A stretch of 64,000 nucleotides of DNA from Gammaproteobacteria bacterium (GTDB lineage: Bacteria; Pseudomonadota; Gammaproteobacteria; Xanthomonadales; Marinicellaceae): contig JAJRQG010000063.1 in the NCBI GenBank assembly GCA_024280395.1, positions 20,858 through 84,857 on the forward strand, in the 5' to 3' direction. How positions within the stretch are numbered: position 1 is the first letter of the stretch; every line of letters starts with the position of its first letter. The notes under the pieces were generated by a model. It did not search any database, had not been told where the DNA came from, and saw only the letters and a program-made list of their open reading frames with translations. Shown here in pieces: positions 39,115 to 51,046 of this stretch. Both the position numbers and the translations under genes were made by a program.

Positions 39115-41066
39115 AATACGTACGTTCCTACAAAGAATATTACCGCTACAACCATCACCAATGCATAGTGATATATGTATCCTGATTGAAACCCTCTAAA
39201 GGCTTGCGACACTTTATTGACCAATTTAGCAGAGCCATTGACGACAAAACCATCAATCAACTTGCTATCACTCCATTTCCAAAGAAAATTACCCAGTTTA
39301 ATCAAACCACCTGCAATGTATTTTTGATTAAAACTGTCAAATCCATATTTGTTCACTAACAAGTTATAAATAGGTTTAAATGTTTTCTTGGCATTTTCTG
39401 CCACTGAGATTTTCTTCAAATAAACCCAAGTAGCTAATGCAAAACCAGCAAGTGCTAAGAAAAATGGCAACTGAGTTAAACCGTGTAATGCAAAACTGCC
39501 TGCACCATGAAATTCATATTCACCAATATGCGCAACCACATCATTGGCTGGATTAACATGAATCGCTTCTTTTAAAAAGTCACCGAATAATAATGGTTCA
39601 ATAGTCATCCAACCAATAACAACTGAAGGAATAGCCAATAAAACCAAAGGCAATGTCACCACCCAAGGAGATTCTTTTAAATGCTCTTTGGTGTGATTGT
39701 CCATTCTTTCTTTGCCATGGAATGTTAAGTAAATAAGTCTAAAGCTGTACAAAGCAGTGATAAACACGCCCAGCAAGACAGCAATATATGCAACGCCTGA
39801 ACCCCAACGAGTGGATGCATGAGTCGCTTCAATGATTATATCTTTAGAAAAGAATCCTGAAAATCCTGGCATACCAGTTAATGCCAAGGTTCCTATCCAC
39901 ATGGTAATAAAAGTCATTGGCATGTATTTTTTCAATCCACCCATTTCACTCATGTCTTGCTTATGATGCATGGCGATAATCACTGAACCTGCACCCAGGA
40001 ACAATAAAGCTTTAAAGAATGCATGTGTCATCAAGTGGAAAATTGCCGCTGAATAGGCTGATACACCCAAAGCAACTGTCATATAACCCAATTGTGATAA
40101 AGTTGAATAAGCGATTACCCGTTTAATGTCATTTTGAACAATACCAACTAAACCCATAAAGAAAGCGGTAAATGCACCAATCAACATCACAAAGCTTAAT
40201 GCAGTATCTGACATCTCAAAAATGGGTGACATACGTGCCACCATAAATATACCCGCTGTTACCATGGTTGCAGCATGAATTAATGCTGAAATAGGTGTAG
40301 GTCCTTCCATTGAATCCGGCAACCACACATGTAATGGTGCTTGAGCTGATTTACCCATAGCTCCAATAAACAAAGATATGGCAATAAATGTCATCAACGA
40401 CCACTCAACTCCAGGGAATATAGAAATAGTTTTGTCTGTAAAATCAGGTAATTGATTAAATACCTCAACATAATCCAAAGTACCAAAACTCATCATCACT
40501 GCAGCAATTCCGATTAGGAAACCAAAGTCACCCACACGATTCACCAAGAATGCTTTCATATTGGCGAAAATTGCTGATTCTTTTTTGAACCAGAAACCAA
40601 TTAATAGGTAAGAAACTAAACCTACCGCTTCCCAACCAAAGAACAATTGTAAGAAGTTATTGGACATAACCAACATCAACATAGCAAAAGTAAACAAAGA
40701 AATGTAAGAAAAGAAACGTTGATAGCCAGGATCATCATGCATATATCCAATGGTATAAATATGTACCATCAATGACACAAAAGTGACCACTGACATCATC
40801 AATGCTGTTAATGAATCAATCATAAAGCCAACATTAAAAGTCACGTTACCAGTGACCATCCAGGTATAAACATTTTCATTGAAAGCTTGTAGCTCACCAT
40901 CAATCAAACCCATCAACACTTGAATAGACAAAACACATGAAACTGCAACCGAAGCTATAGTGACAATATGTGAACCAATTCGACCAATTTTGCGGCCAAA
41001 AAATCCTGCAATAATCGCACCAGCTAATGGCGACAATGCAATGATTAATAAAGTATTCATACTCAT
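39111..41066 (-). CDS. nuoL: NADH-quinone oxidoreductase subunit L
   Basis: This 651-residue subunit lies at the distal end of the membrane arm. It contains the antiporter-like core (Glu146 in FGWEAVGLVSYLLIGFW and the SAQAPLHVWLPDSMEGP signature), and its C-terminal third corresponds to the long lateral helix plus a terminal anchoring helix. An AAGGGG site eight bases before the ATG supports the start. It follows nuoK by four bases and overlaps nuoM. Confidence 0.96.
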   Translation of the reverse strand: MSMNTLLIIALSPLAGAIIAGFFGRKIGRIGSHIVTIASVAVSCVLSIQVLMGLIDGELQAFNENVYTWMVTGNVTFNVGFMIDSLTALMMSVVTFVSLMVHIYTIGYMHDDPGYQRFFSYISLFTFAMLMLVMSNNFLQLFFGWEAVGLVSYLLIGFWFKKESAIFANMKAFLVNRVGDFGFLIGIAAVMMSFGTLDYVEVFNQLPDFTDKTISIFPGVEWSLMTFIAISLFIGAMGKSAQAPLHVWLPDSMEGPTPISALIHAATMVTAGIFMVARMSPIFEMSDTALSFVMLIGAFTAFFMGLVGIVQNDIKRVIAYSTLSQLGYMTVALGVSAYSAAIFHLMTHAFFKALLFLGAGSVIIAMHHKQDMSEMGGLKKYMPMTFITMWIGTLALTGMPGFSGFFSKDIIIEATHASTRWGSGVAYIAVLLGVFITALYSFRLIYLTFHGKERMDNHTKEHLKESPWVVTLPLVLLAIPSVVIGWMTIEPLLFGDFLKEAIHVNPANDVVAHIGEYEFHGAGSFALHGLTQLPFFLALAGFALATWVYLKKISVAENAKKTFKPIYNLLVNKYGFDSFNQKYIAGGLIKLGNFLWKWSDSKLIDGFVVNGSAKLVNKVSQAFRGFQSGYIYHYALVMVVAVIFFVGTYVL

Positions 41067-41070
41067 GGCT

Positions 41071-41373
41071 TTACCCCTTTAACTCGTTAAGCTTATCCAC
41101 TTCAAGCGATCTACGCTGACGGAAAATAACCACCAATATGGCCAATCCAATTGCAGCTTCTGCAGCTGCAACAGTTAAGATAAAGAAAACAAATACTTGC
41201 CCTTGAATATCATTAAGATAACTAGAAAAGGCGATAAAGTTTATGTTTACAGCCAATAACATCAACTCAATTGACATCAACAGTATCAATACATTTCTGC
41301 GGTTGATAAAAATACCCGCAAGACTAATAACAAACAAAATACCAGCCAGCACCAAATAATGAATTAAACTCAT
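41071..41373 (-). CDS. nuoK: NADH-quinone oxidoreductase subunit K
   Basis: This 100-residue subunit has three membrane helices and is part of the proton path next to NuoJ. The conserved glutamates lie in [10 protein letters not shown] and in [11 protein letters not shown]. The length matches the family exactly. Its start overlaps the end of nuoJ by four bases (41370-41373). Confidence 0.96.
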   Translation of the reverse strand: MSLIHYLVLAGILFVISLAGIFINRRNVLILLMSIELMLLAVNINFIAFSSYLNDIQGQVFVFFILTVAAAEAAIGLAILVVIFRQRRSLEVDKLNELKG

Positions 41374-42017
41374 TCGTCACCCCCGATATAATTGCCCTTT
41401 TCTGTTTCCATCTTAACCACTCTCATTCTGTTCTTATTGGCCTTCACATGTACCTGTGACTCTGGGCTTACATATTTATAGTCTGATCGTTTTCTTAAAG
41501 TCAATAGTATCGCTGCAACGATTGCCACCAACAATATCACTGATGCCAACTCGAATGGTAAAATATATTGTGTATATAAATTCTCAGCCACTTCTTTCAC
41601 ATTACTGTAACCTTTAACATGTTTAACCAAATCGTCTTGTGGTAATACATGGGCCATTTTTTTACCCAATAACATAATCATTTCAAGTGCCATTAACAAT
41701 GCCACAAAAATACCAACTTTGGTATACATGCTTATGCCTGATTTTGGCTTGATTTTTACGTCCAGCATCATAATCACAAATAGGAATAATACCATGACAG
41801 CCCCTACATAGACCAAAACCAATGTCAAAGCCAAAAATTCAGCTTCCAACAACAACCACAAAGCTGCTGCGCTAAAGAAAGCCAATATTAAAAACAAGGC
41901 TGAATAAATCGAATTGCGCATGGTAACTACAGCCAGTGCGGCACCAATTAAAATTCCTGAATAAACATAAAACAGTAAAATTTGGTAGAACTCAGCAGAT
42001 ATCAAATATTCTATCAT
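41370..42017 (-). CDS. nuoJ: NADH-quinone oxidoreductase subunit J
   Basis: This 215-residue subunit has five membrane helices and contains the glycine-rich [17 protein letters not shown] helix known for the pi-bulge in complex I. After the last helix there is a charged cytoplasmic tail of about 40 residues, somewhat longer than in many homologues. It overlaps nuoI by one base (TAATG type) and nuoK by four. Confidence 0.95.
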   Translation of the reverse strand: MIEYLISAEFYQILLFYVYSGILIGAALAVVTMRNSIYSALFLILAFFSAAALWLLLEAEFLALTLVLVYVGAVMVLFLFVIMMLDVKIKPKSGISMYTKVGIFVALLMALEMIMLLGKKMAHVLPQDDLVKHVKGYSNVKEVAENLYTQYILPFELASVILLVAIVAAILLTLRKRSDYKYVSPESQVHVKANKNRMRVVKMETEKGNYIGGDE

Positions 42018-42502
42018 TATCTATACTCCGCATCGTTTGTGCGACATTCTGCGATTTCTTTCTCGCGCATATCGCCAATTTCTAATAATTGTGCTTTGTT
42101 CAAAACATTTTTTCCTTCACTTTCGAAATGAAACTCGTGAATATCGGTTAATACGATTGAATCAACAGGACAAGATTCTTCACAAAACCCACAATAAATA
42201 CACTTGAACAAGTCAATTTCATATTTTGTTGTGCGACGAGATCCATCTTCACGTTGTTCCGAATCAATGGTAATCGCCAGCGCAGGACAAACTGCTTCAC
42301 ACAATTTACAAGCGATACATCTTTCTTCGCCATTTTCATAGCGGCGTAAAGCATGTAAACCTCTAAAACGATCTGATTTTGGTGTTTTCTCTTCTGGATA
42401 ACGAATGGTAAATTTACGTTTAAAGAAATATTTACCCGTTACTGTCATACCCTTTAACAATTCTTTAAGGGTTAAACTTTTTAAATAGTTAAAAATTTTC
42501 AT
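42017..42502 (-). CDS. nuoI: NADH-quinone oxidoreductase subunit I
   Basis: This 161-residue ferredoxin-like subunit of the peripheral arm carries clusters N6a and N6b. Two CxxCxxCxxxCP motifs are visible: [12 protein letters not shown] (about residues 62-73) and [12 protein letters not shown] (about 101-112). An amphipathic N-terminal region lies on the membrane. The length is typical. One base separates it from nuoH. Confidence 0.97.
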   Translation of the reverse strand: MKIFNYLKSLTLKELLKGMTVTGKYFFKRKFTIRYPEEKTPKSDRFRGLHALRRYENGEERCIACKLCEAVCPALAITIDSEQREDGSRRTTKYEIDLFKCIYCGFCEESCPVDSIVLTDIHEFHFESEGKNVLNKAQLLEIGDMREKEIAECRTNDAEYR

Positions 42503-42503
42503 A

Positions 42504-43532
42504 TCAGCTAAACCATGGTCCTATTTGATAAACTTTTAATACGGCTATAACCATAATCCACGCGATGGTAATGGGAATAAATATCTTCCAACCCAAACGC
42601 ATAATTTGATCATATCTAAACCGTGGGAAGGTTGCTCTGAACCACAAATACAACAATAGGAAGAATCCTGTTTTCATAAAGAACCACAAGATGCTCGGTT
42701 GAGCAATCCATGAATTTCCAGTAAATGGAGAATACCAACCACCCATAAACATAATCGCCGTTAAAGACGAAATCATGATCATATTGGCGTATTCACCTAA
42801 GAAGAATAGTGCAAAAGCAGCACCTGAGTATTCCACATGGAAACCTGCAACAATCTCAGACTCACCTTCAGCTACATCAAATGGTGCACGATTTGTTTCT
42901 GCCACACCTGAAATAAAGTAAATCACAAATAAAGGCAACAAAGGAATAAAGAACCAATGCCCAATACCACCGGCTTGTGAGTTAACGATTTCTGAAAGAT
43001 TTAACGAGCCAGAAGCAATTAACACACCTACCAATGCAAAACCCATGGCAATTTCATAAGATACAATTTGTGCTGCGCTTCGTAAAGCACCCAGTATTGC
43101 ATATTTAGAGTTTGATGCCCAACCTGCTATAATTACGCCATATACACCCAAGGATGTCATGGCCAATATATAAACCAAACCAGCATTAATATCTGCTAAT
43201 ACCAAACCATCACTAAAAGGTACTACCGCCCATGCAGCAAAGGCTGTAGCCAAGGTAATCACAGGAGCCATCAAGAATAAAAACTTATTGGCGTTGGCTG
43301 GAAAAATGATTTCTTTTAACAGTAATTTCACCGTATCAGCAAAAGGTTGTGCCAATCCCCAGAGTTTAAATCCAAATAAACCCACGCGATTGGGCCCCAT
43401 TCTACCTTGCATAAAACCAATTACTCGCCTTTCAGCATAAGTTAAATATGCAACAACAATAATCAAAGGCAATACGATGGCAACAATTTTTAATAACGTC
43501 CAAATAACCAACCACACTTGATCCCAAATCAT
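42504..43532 (-). CDS. nuoH: NADH-quinone oxidoreductase subunit H
   Basis: This 342-residue membrane subunit with eight helices joins the peripheral and membrane arms and forms part of the quinone chamber. Family landmarks are [19 protein letters not shown] near the N terminus and [20 protein letters not shown] in the loop near the quinone site. It overlaps nuoG by four bases. Confidence 0.97.
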   Translation of the reverse strand: MIWDQVWLVIWTLLKIVAIVLPLIIVVAYLTYAERRVIGFMQGRMGPNRVGLFGFKLWGLAQPFADTVKLLLKEIIFPANANKFLFLMAPVITLATAFAAWAVVPFSDGLVLADINAGLVYILAMTSLGVYGVIIAGWASNSKYAILGALRSAAQIVSYEIAMGFALVGVLIASGSLNLSEIVNSQAGGIGHWFFIPLLPLFVIYFISGVAETNRAPFDVAEGESEIVAGFHVEYSGAAFALFFLGEYANMIMISSLTAIMFMGGWYSPFTGNSWIAQPSILWFFMKTGFFLLLYLWFRATFPRFRYDQIMRLGWKIFIPITIAWIMVIAVLKVYQIGPWFS

Positions 43533-45886
43533 GATGCTTCTCCCATATCTTGTCCAATGACAATTTCTACATTCAAATCATGGGAATTGAAACCAACACA
43601 TTTATGAACATGAACCGATCCATCTGGTAAATTATCGTCAATGTTCACAAACAAATCGACTTCAACGTCACCTTGCTTAACCGTTACTGACATGGCATTT
43701 TCTAAATTTAATTTAGTTGCCTCAATTGAATTTATATTCAAATTATCAGTACTGGCATGAACAGTGTCCTGTAATGGTTGAGAGCGCCTTGTTAACATAT
43801 CAACATCATAAATAGCCGTCTCATTAAATAACACCAAACCTGAAGATTTAATGTCCTTAAACATTGTCTCTAAGGTAATATGACCAGGATGTACTTTTAC
43901 ATGATTCACCGCTTCAGTCACTTCTTCAATGCTATCATAATAAAAATCATCTACATTTAACATATTGGCCAACACCCGCAATACTCTCCAACCAGGCTTT
44001 GACTCTTCTGGCAATTTAGCAGCAGGAGAAAAAGATTGTGACTGTGCAAAGTTATTAAAATATGAACCGGCTACTTCGCTGGCTAAACCAATGGGCAATA
44101 TAACATCAGCCACTTGCTTCATATTTTCATCAGCAAAACTTGACATCAATACAACAGAGTCAGCACTGTCTAATACCGAATGGGCTTTATAAGCATCAGC
44201 AAAATCATCATTCTCTGCCTGATATACTACAAAAGACTTGGCATTTGAATCTAAAATATCGGTTACATTATTTTGCGAACTCATGCCACAAATTTCCGCT
44301 CCAACACTGTTCGCCCCTGTTGCCATTTCATAAACCTTTCCATTGGTATGACTGGCAAGCCATGCAACAACGGATTTAATTAATGAAGCTTGAGGGTGCC
44401 TATTAGAAACTTGACCAATAACAAACATGACATTATTTTCTTTATCAATTAATTGCTTGGCCAGATTGTTTAGGTTTTCATCGGTATCTTGTGAAGCAAT
44501 CCAACGAGTAGTATCGGTGTCATCTAATTTTTCTTGTACTAAATCAGCCACACAATGCGCCAATGAACCCAAGCCTTTAACCCAATCCACTTGCGTCCCA
44601 ACATAATGATGAAAAGTATTGAAATTAAAGTTATATTGTTTTGGATTAAATACCGATACTTTGGCTTGATTCTTCAACCAAGCCTGTCTAACTCTATGGC
44701 CCAAAATGGCTTGCTCATGAGCTACATTTGATCCGACCAATACAATTTGATTTTGATTAGCAATATCGTCCAAAGACAAATCCATTCTTGGTAAGCTATG
44801 AACCGCGGAGAAGTCAGTCTGACCCAAACGGTAATCCATATTCTCACAACCCAATGCTTTGAATAATTTATTTAATAAGAAATATTCTTCATTGGTCGAT
44901 TGAGAACCGGCTAATACTGCGGTATCCTTGGCTTGGTTTGCCTGAAGCTTACGTACTGCAAAGTCCATGGCTGTTGCCCAATCGGTATCAACCCACTTTC
45001 CATCCTGCTTAATCATGGGAACAGTCACTCGATCATCGCTATCTTGACCCAGTACGCCATATCTATCCCGATCTGATATCCATGCTTCATTTAACTCTTC
45101 ATTGTCTTTTGGTACAGTTCTTAAAACCTTGCCATGACGTGTGTGATAATAAAGATTTGAGCCAATAGCATCGTGCATTGATATGCCTTCTGCCGACATC
45201 AGTTCCCAAGCACGTGCTTTGAATCTAAAGGGTTTATTGGTCAATGCACCCACTGGGCACAAATCAATGATATTGCCCGACATGATTGAATCAATAGAAC
45301 GTCCAACCGCGGTACCAATTTGTGTTCGGTCTCCACGACCAATACTACCCAACTCATCCGTGCCTGTGATTTCATCCAAAAATCTGACACAACGGGTACA
45401 GGTTATACAACGGGTCATATCGGTTGCAATCAAGGAACCAATGTCTTCATCAACAGCTACACGTTTTTCATCCACATAGCGTGAAATTCCACGCCCATAA
45501 CCCATTGAAACATCTTGCAGTTCACACTCGCCGCCTTGGTCACAAATAGGACAATCAAGCGGATGATTAATTAGCAAAAATTCCATGACATTTTTTTGTG
45601 CGTCTATGGCCCTTTTGGATTTTGTGTACACTTTCATGCCTGCCATGACAGGTGTTGCACACGCTGGCAATGGCTTTGGCACTTTTTCTACATCAACCAT
45701 ACACATGCGGCAATTGGCTGCGATAGATAATTTTTTGTGGTAACAAAAACGCGGGATAGAAATGCCATTGTTATCAGCGGCTTCTATCACCATTGAACCT
45801 TTCGGAACAACCATCGCTTTGTCATCAATTTCTATTTCGACCATATTATCAGGTAAAGTAGCTTGCTTGTTTTCTTTTCCAGTCAT
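43529..45886 (-). CDS. nuoG: NADH-quinone oxidoreductase subunit G
   Basis: This is the 785-residue largest subunit of the peripheral arm. The N-terminal ferredoxin domain has the 2Fe-2S set ([16 protein letters not shown] and a later CATP), the His-Cys 4Fe-4S ligands around [16 protein letters not shown], and two CxxC groups (CITCTRC and the later DLCPVGAL). Then follows a molybdopterin-oxidoreductase-like region (about 220-640) that in complex I is structural and holds no cofactor. The C-terminal part is divergent, as is usual for this subunit. One-base overlap with nuoF. Confidence 0.96.
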   Translation of the reverse strand: MTGKENKQATLPDNMVEIEIDDKAMVVPKGSMVIEAADNNGISIPRFCYHKKLSIAANCRMCMVDVEKVPKPLPACATPVMAGMKVYTKSKRAIDAQKNVMEFLLINHPLDCPICDQGGECELQDVSMGYGRGISRYVDEKRVAVDEDIGSLIATDMTRCITCTRCVRFLDEITGTDELGSIGRGDRTQIGTAVGRSIDSIMSGNIIDLCPVGALTNKPFRFKARAWELMSAEGISMHDAIGSNLYYHTRHGKVLRTVPKDNEELNEAWISDRDRYGVLGQDSDDRVTVPMIKQDGKWVDTDWATAMDFAVRKLQANQAKDTAVLAGSQSTNEEYFLLNKLFKALGCENMDYRLGQTDFSAVHSLPRMDLSLDDIANQNQIVLVGSNVAHEQAILGHRVRQAWLKNQAKVSVFNPKQYNFNFNTFHHYVGTQVDWVKGLGSLAHCVADLVQEKLDDTDTTRWIASQDTDENLNNLAKQLIDKENNVMFVIGQVSNRHPQASLIKSVVAWLASHTNGKVYEMATGANSVGAEICGMSSQNNVTDILDSNAKSFVVYQAENDDFADAYKAHSVLDSADSVVLMSSFADENMKQVADVILPIGLASEVAGSYFNNFAQSQSFSPAAKLPEESKPGWRVLRVLANMLNVDDFYYDSIEEVTEAVNHVKVHPGHITLETMFKDIKSSGLVLFNETAIYDVDMLTRRSQPLQDTVHASTDNLNINSIEATKLNLENAMSVTVKQGDVEVDLFVNIDDNLPDGSVHVHKCVGFNSHDLNVEIVIGQDMGEAS

Positions 45887-47166
45887 TAGGCTGCCTCCAC
45901 CATTGATCGTTTGTGTTCAACATAATATTCAAACTCATCCCAAAATTTATTCAATAAACCTTGCACTGGCCAAGCCGCAGCTTCACCGAAAGCACAAATA
46001 GTGTGTCCTTCTATTTGATTGGCAGCAGTTCTTAACATTTTAACATCCTCGATAGACGCTTTGCCATCCAAAATACGTGTCAAAACACGGTACATCCAAC
46101 CTGTTCCTTCCCTGCATGGCGTACATTGCCCACAAGACTCCATGTAATAAAAACGTGATAATCGCTGACAAACTTTAACCATACAAGTCGTATCATCCAT
46201 CACAATCACAGCACCAGAGCCCAGTCCAGAACCTGCTTGTCCAATGGCATCATAATCCATGGTCAAACCCATCATAGTCTCAGCGGGTAGAACTTTCATA
46301 GATGAGCCACCAGGAATGACTGCCTTTAGCTTGCGACCTGGTCGCATGCCACCTGCCATTTCTAATAAATCTTTAAACGGAGTACCCAATGGAATCTCGA
46401 AGTTTCCTGGATTTGCAACATGACCCGAAACTGAAAAACATTTAACCCCACCATTGTTGGGCTTGCCCAATTCTAAGAACCAATCTGCACCTTTGGTCAT
46501 GATTAATGGCACTGATGAAAATGATTCGGTATTATTGATCGTTGTGGGTTTACCATAGATTCCAAAATTTGCTGGAAACGGCGGTTTAAATCTTGGCTGC
46601 CCTTTTTTGCCTTCTAATGATTCCATCAACGCGGTTTCTTCACCACAAATATAAGCTCCAGCTCCAATGACTCCATAACAATCAAAATCTATGCCTGAGT
46701 TGTCGATATTTTTGCCCAACAATCCAGCTTTGTAAGCATCTTTTAATGCTGCCTCGAATGCTTCAAAAGGTTCGTGATGAAATTCACCCCGTAAATAATT
46801 GTAACCAATCGTTGCACCCATGGCATAAGCACCAATCGCCATGCCTTCAATCACTGCATGTGGGTTATAACGCAAGATATCTCTGTCGTGACAAGTACCT
46901 GGTTCAGATTCATCCGAGTTACACAGAACATATTTTTGCCCAGGTGCATTTTTAGGCATGAAAGACCATTTTAAACCTGTTGGAAAACCTGCTCCACCGC
47001 GTCCACGCAATGAAGAAGCCTTAACTGTATTAATAATTTCATCTTGATCGGTTTTTTCAGCTACTATTTTTTTCCAAGCCTGATAACCACCACGTTCTAG
47101 ATAATTTTCTAAACTGGGGTCTTTACTTGGGTTCAAGCTTACATTCACAACATCAATTTTCGACAT
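45886..47166 (-). CDS. nuoF: NADH-quinone oxidoreductase subunit F
   Basis: This 426-residue NADH-oxidising subunit binds NADH, FMN and cluster N3. The nucleotide-binding [13 protein letters not shown] motif lies at about residues 54-66, the FMN-binding [14 protein letters not shown] near 174-187, and the cluster ligands in [11 protein letters not shown] plus a later cysteine (TICAFG). Overlap with nuoE and nuoG is one base on each side, which indicates coupled translation. Confidence 0.97.
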   Translation of the reverse strand: MSKIDVVNVSLNPSKDPSLENYLERGGYQAWKKIVAEKTDQDEIINTVKASSLRGRGGAGFPTGLKWSFMPKNAPGQKYVLCNSDESEPGTCHDRDILRYNPHAVIEGMAIGAYAMGATIGYNYLRGEFHHEPFEAFEAALKDAYKAGLLGKNIDNSGIDFDCYGVIGAGAYICGEETALMESLEGKKGQPRFKPPFPANFGIYGKPTTINNTESFSSVPLIMTKGADWFLELGKPNNGGVKCFSVSGHVANPGNFEIPLGTPFKDLLEMAGGMRPGRKLKAVIPGGSSMKVLPAETMMGLTMDYDAIGQAGSGLGSGAVIVMDDTTCMVKVCQRLSRFYYMESCGQCTPCREGTGWMYRVLTRILDGKASIEDVKMLRTAANQIEGHTICAFGEAAAWPVQGLLNKFWDEFEYYVEHKRSMVEAA

Positions 47167-47699
47167 TAGGCTTTCTCCTCAAGTCCATTTAACAACGCAT
47201 CTATTTTATCGTTAGTGAGGTTTTCATGGTAATGACCATCAATCAACATAACCGGAGCTCCTACACAAGCGGCAACACATTCTTCTTCGCGAACCAAAGT
47301 AATGCGGCCATCTTCAGTGGTTTCACCCAATTTAATGCCCAGTTTTTGTTCAGCATGTTCTACAATTTGCTCTGCACCATTTAACATACAGGAGATATTG
47401 GTACAAATAGAAACCTTGTGCTGACCACAGGGTTCGGTAAAAAACATACTATAAAAACTGGCAGCTTCATAAACCCAAATAGCAGGTATTTCTAAATACT
47501 GAGCAACCGCTTGCATGATTTCTTGACTTAACCAACCTCCGTTTTGCTCTTGTGCTGCATGTAAAGCGCCTATAACAGCAGAACGTCTTTGATCTTGCGG
47601 ATATTTGGCCAACCAAATATCAATATGGGTCTGTGTTTCTTTGCTTAACAACTCATGTGCTAAGGTCTTATCATTTTCTTGTGGATTAACTTGATACAT
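47166..47699 (-). CDS. nuoE: NADH-quinone oxidoreductase subunit E
   Basis: This 177-residue thioredoxin-fold subunit carries the 2Fe-2S cluster N1a. The four cysteine ligands are seen as CTNISC (with the CxxxxC spacing) and CVAAC. The N-terminal helical domain and the total length are normal. It lies between nuoD and nuoF with one-base overlaps. Confidence 0.96.
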   Translation of the reverse strand: MYQVNPQENDKTLAHELLSKETQTHIDIWLAKYPQDQRRSAVIGALHAAQEQNGGWLSQEIMQAVAQYLEIPAIWVYEAASFYSMFFTEPCGQHKVSICTNISCMLNGAEQIVEHAEQKLGIKLGETTEDGRITLVREEECVAACVGAPVMLIDGHYHENLTNDKIDALLNGLEEKA

Positions 47700-48952
47700 T
47701 ATCTATCAATCTCCCCGAATACTACGTCCATTGTGCCTATTACTGATACAACGTCTCCTAACATTGAACCTTTGACCATCTCATTCATTGCTGATAAATG
47801 GGCAAAACCTGGTGCTCTTACTTTCATTCTAAAAGGCTTATTTGAATCATCTGCCACCAAATACACGCCAAATTCGCCTTTCGGTGCTTCTACTGCCGCA
47901 TAAGCTTCACCTTTAGGAACAGTGTATCCTTCCGTAAATAGTTTAAAGTGATGAATCATCGATTCCATGTCATTTTTCATGGCATCTCGATTTGGTGGAG
48001 CCACTTTATAATCGTCTAACATGACTGGACCTGGATTCTCTTTTAACCATTTTACACATTGTTTAATAATGCTATTGGATTGGACCATTTCTTCCATACG
48101 CACCAAATAACGATCATAACTGTCGCCATTGACACCAATGGGAATATCAAAATCCATCTTGTCATAAGCAGCATAGGTTTGTTTCTTACGCAAATCCCAC
48201 TCTATGCCTGAACCACGCAACATAGGACCAGTAAAGCCCAATTGTAAAGCGCGTTCTGGGCTAACAATACCAATATTTACGGTACGTTGTTTCCAAATAC
48301 GGTTATCGGTTAACAAGGTGTTGTACTCAGCTATTTTTTCTGGGAAATAATCGGTAAAGTGTTCGATGAAATCCAACAAAGAGCCTTCTCTCCATGAGTT
48401 TGCTTCTTTTAATGCTTTGCCTTTAGTCCATTTGCTTTCTGCATGTTTTGGCATGTAATCAGGTAAATCACGGTAAACACCACCTGGACGATAATAAGTC
48501 GCATGCATACGTGCGCCAGATACAGCTTCATAACAATCCATCAAATATTCACGTTCACGAAAAGCATATAAAAATAGAGTCATCGCACCCAAATCCAAAC
48601 CATGGGTACCAATCCACATTAGATGATTCAATATACGGGTAATTTCATCAAACATCGTGCGAATATATTGAGCCCTAATAGGTGCTTCAATATTCAATAA
48701 TTTTTCAATAGATTTAACATAACCATGCTCGTTACACATCATGGAAACATAGTCCAATCTATCCATATAACCAATACTGTGATTAAATGGTTTAGACTCT
48801 GCTAACTTCTCAGTACCACGGTGCAACAACCCAATATGTGGGTCGGCGTGTACAATCACTTCTCCATCCATTTCCAATATCAAACGCAACACTCCATGTG
48901 CTGCTGGATGTTGAGGACCGAAGTTAATCGTATAATTCTTAATTTCAGACAT
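47699..48952 (-). CDS. nuoD: NADH-quinone oxidoreductase subunit D
   Basis: This 417-residue 49-kDa-type subunit forms the quinone-binding site with NuoB. The N-terminal [12 protein letters not shown] motif holds the quinone-loop histidines. The conserved [16 protein letters not shown] stretch follows, and the C terminus ends DVVFGEIDR as in most homologues. It is a separate gene from nuoC, unlike the fused nuoCD of E. coli. Confidence 0.97.
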   Translation of the reverse strand: MSEIKNYTINFGPQHPAAHGVLRLILEMDGEVIVHADPHIGLLHRGTEKLAESKPFNHSIGYMDRLDYVSMMCNEHGYVKSIEKLLNIEAPIRAQYIRTMFDEITRILNHLMWIGTHGLDLGAMTLFLYAFREREYLMDCYEAVSGARMHATYYRPGGVYRDLPDYMPKHAESKWTKGKALKEANSWREGSLLDFIEHFTDYFPEKIAEYNTLLTDNRIWKQRTVNIGIVSPERALQLGFTGPMLRGSGIEWDLRKKQTYAAYDKMDFDIPIGVNGDSYDRYLVRMEEMVQSNSIIKQCVKWLKENPGPVMLDDYKVAPPNRDAMKNDMESMIHHFKLFTEGYTVPKGEAYAAVEAPKGEFGVYLVADDSNKPFRMKVRAPGFAHLSAMNEMVKGSMLGDVVSVIGTMDVVFGEIDR

Positions 48953-49668
48953 TAACTGTCCCCTTCTAATTGTTCTTGATTTTCAGCATAACGGGCATCT
49001 TTTCGTATGGTTTTAGGAATGGTTACACGTGGTTCAATAGAAACGGGTTCATACACTACCCGTCCTTTTTCTTCGTCGTAACGCACTTCCACATTACCAA
49101 TTAAAGGGAAGTCTTTTCTAAATGGGTGACCGATAAATCCATAATCGGTTAAGATTCTTCGTAAATCAGGGTGACCAACAAAAATAATTCCAAATAAATC
49201 AAAGGCTTCACGTTCAAACCAATCGGCTACCGACCAAATTTTAATCAAGGATGGAACCGCCAACACACCGGTATCGGGTGCAAAGCACTTTAAACGAATG
49301 CGCATATTGTGCTTAATTGACAACAAATGCACCACAACCGCAAATCGTTTATCTATCAATTCAGTTTCTCGCTCTTCCCATGAAAACCTACCTGGACCCT
49401 TGTTGCTTATTCCACGAGAGAATCCAGTACTTGAAACACCATCAGTATCCCATTCCGCTTCGCCAAAGGTTAAATAATCAATTCCACACAAATCTATTAA
49501 TTGCTCAAACGAAAACTGATCATCATCTCTTAGCTGTTGACAAATTTGCTGCCAGTTTTCTGGAGTCACTTCACAAGTAATTTCCCCGTATTGGTTAACT
49601 ATATTGCTTATCAAATCACCAAATTGTGATTTCAACTTTTTTTCCAAACTCATTTTTTTATCATTCAT
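48952..49668 (-). CDS. nuoC: NADH-quinone oxidoreductase subunit C
   Basis: This 238-residue 30-kDa-type subunit of the peripheral arm shows the conserved [20 protein letters not shown] segment and the following [20 protein letters not shown] charged N-terminal extension of about 15 residues precedes the domain. It follows nuoB by three bases and overlaps nuoD by one. Confidence 0.96.
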   Translation of the reverse strand: MNDKKMSLEKKLKSQFGDLISNIVNQYGEITCEVTPENWQQICQQLRDDDQFSFEQLIDLCGIDYLTFGEAEWDTDGVSSTGFSRGISNKGPGRFSWEERETELIDKRFAVVVHLLSIKHNMRIRLKCFAPDTGVLAVPSLIKIWSVADWFEREAFDLFGIIFVGHPDLRRILTDYGFIGHPFRKDFPLIGNVEVRYDEEKGRVVYEPVSIEPRVTIPKTIRKDARYAENQEQLEGDS

Positions 49669-49671
49669 AAG

Positions 49672-50238
49672 TTATCTAGCTATTGTATTTGTTCTTTTAA
49701 TTTTCTTTTGTAACTGTAAAAGGCCATAAATTAATGCTTCTGCGGTTGGCGGACAACCCGGAACATAAACATCAACTGGTACGACACGGTCACAACCACG
49801 CACAACCGCATATGAATAATGGTAATAACCACCACCATTTGCACAACTTCCCATGGATACCACATATTTAGGATCAGCCATTTGGTCATAGACTTTGCGC
49901 AATGCTGGCGCCATTTTATTAACCAAAGTTCCTGCTACAATCATAACATCTGCTTGACGCGGCGATGGCCTAAAGATAATACCAAATCTATCCAAATCAT
50001 ATCTGGCACCACCCGCTTGCATCATTTCAACTGCACAACAAGCCAAACCAAATGTCATTGGCCACATAGAACCCGTACGAGCCCAGCCAATTACATCATC
50101 TAATCTGGCTGTAAAGAATCCTTTATTATCAAATCCCTGATCCACATAAGGGTGAGTAATTCCATCAACTATGCCCAATTCCAAATTTGAAAAATCAGTT
50201 GATGTATTGATTAAATCTTGATTCTTAATTACTCCCAT
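49672..50238 (-). CDS. nuoB: NADH-quinone oxidoreductase subunit B
   Basis: This 188-residue subunit carries cluster N2, the direct electron donor to quinone. The ligands appear in [10 protein letters not shown], in GSCANGGG and in PGCPPTAE. The frame is open to 50259, but a strong AAAGGAGG site stands six bases before the ATG at 50238, which gives the usual short N terminus, so that start is preferred. It overlaps the end of nuoA by 10 bases. Confidence 0.95.
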   Translation of the reverse strand: MGVIKNQDLINTSTDFSNLELGIVDGITHPYVDQGFDNKGFFTARLDDVIGWARTGSMWPMTFGLACCAVEMMQAGGARYDLDRFGIIFRPSPRQADVMIVAGTLVNKMAPALRKVYDQMADPKYVVSMGSCANGGGYYHYSYAVVRGCDRVVPVDVYVPGCPPTAEALIYGLLQLQKKIKRTNTIAR

Positions 50239-50585
50239 TCCAAGCCTCCTTTCTTCCACTCATAAATAAATCCAATGACCAAAATAAACAAGAAGAGAAA
50301 CATGGTAACCAAACCAAATCCACCCAACTGACCAAGAATAACAGCCCAAGGAAACATAAAAGCAATCTCTAAATCAAATATAATAAATAAAATAGCGACC
50401 AAATAAAAGCGCACATCAAACTTCATGTGACCATCATCAAATGCTTCGAATCCACATTCATATGCCGAATTTTTTTCTTCGTTAGAATTTCTCGGGCCTA
50501 GAATAAAACCCACTGACAATAAAACCAAGGCCAAGCCAACGGCTACACCTATAAACATTAATACTGGAAAATATTCAGCCAGCAT
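50229..50585 (-). CDS. nuoA: NADH-quinone oxidoreductase subunit A
   Basis: This 118-residue subunit with three membrane helices is the first gene of the operon. The loop [20 protein letters not shown] is the hallmark of NuoA, including the cysteine of the quinone-site loop. An AAAGGGG site lies eight bases before the ATG. A REP-like inverted repeat and a tRNA-Leu gene lie upstream. I see no clear promoter immediately ahead, so transcription may come partly from the tpiA-secG-tRNA side. Confidence 0.96.
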   Translation of the reverse strand: MLAEYFPVLMFIGVAVGLALVLLSVGFILGPRNSNEEKNSAYECGFEAFDDGHMKFDVRFYLVAILFIIFDLEIAFMFPWAVILGQLGGFGLVTMFLFLFILVIGFIYEWKKGGLEWE

Positions 50586-50636
50586 AATAATACCCCTTTA
50601 AAATATGTTCGCGATATTTTCGCAAAAATTACAAAC

Positions 50637-50721
50637 GTCATTCCCGCGAAGGCGAGAACCCATCAAAACACACCTATAATCACACTGATCAATTATAGAT
50701 CCCCACTTTCGTGGGAATGAC
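50637..50721. repeat. REP-like inverted-repeat element
   Basis: The ends GTCATTCCCGCGAA (50637-50650) and TTCGTGGGAATGAC (50708-50721) are inverted copies with one mismatch. An inner pair CTATAAT/ATTATAG (50674-50680 and 50692-50698) adds a second stem. The outer sequence resembles the GTCATTCCCGCGAAGGCGGG-type repeats scattered in many gammaproteobacterial genomes. It lies in the leader region of the nuo operon. Confidence 0.7.
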
Positions 50722-50800
50722 AATTTTTTTACTCGTTTCCTCGTTATTAGAGAACCTAAAACCCTCTAATTATTTAACCTTGAATTGTTAAACTTAAGTA

Positions 50801-50904
50801 TTTAAAATCAACATAAATAAGTACTGTATTCAATCAAAACCTTCTCTAGCCATGTAAGGCTAGACTTCAGTCTTTAAAATCAGCACATGGAAGTGCTGTA
50901 TTTT
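50801..50904. repeat. imperfect direct repeat with small hairpins
   Basis: Two copies of about 32 bases (50801-50832 and 50873-50904) share the frame TTTAAAATCA, then CA, then AAGT[AG]CTGTATT. Between them lies a hairpin CTAGCC/GGCTAG (50846-50863). The second copy contains a hairpin CAGCAC/GTGCTG (50881-50898) lying just behind the tRNA 3' end on the minus strand. It may act as a processing or weak termination signal for the tRNA transcript. Only two copies are present. Confidence 0.45.
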
Positions 50905-50916
50905 AAAAATAGACAA

Positions 50917-51001
50917 TGGTGCCGACGGCCGGAGTCGAACCGGCACGGCATAAGCCACTACCCCCTCAAGGTAGCGTGTCTACCAGTTTCACCACGTCGG
51001 C
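50917..51001 (-). tRNA. tRNA-Leu (anticodon GAG)
   Basis: The minus strand folds into an 85-nt tRNA. The acceptor stem GCCGACG pairs with CGTCGGC, followed by an encoded ACCA end. The anticodon stem CTACC/GGTAG encloses the loop TTGAGGG with anticodon GAG. A variable arm of class II type and the T arm GCCGG-TTCGACT-CCGGC follow. It decodes CUC and CUU leucine codons. It lies 45 bases behind secG on the same strand, a placement known from several gammaproteobacteria. Confidence 0.95.
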
Positions 51002-51046
51002 AATATAACATTTTAAACAGATAGCAAAATTGACTTGAGTCAATAA

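Noticed and set aside
50801..50904. A CRISPR-like array near the tRNA
   Set aside because: There are only two imperfect copies with no constant spacer, and no cas genes are in the window.
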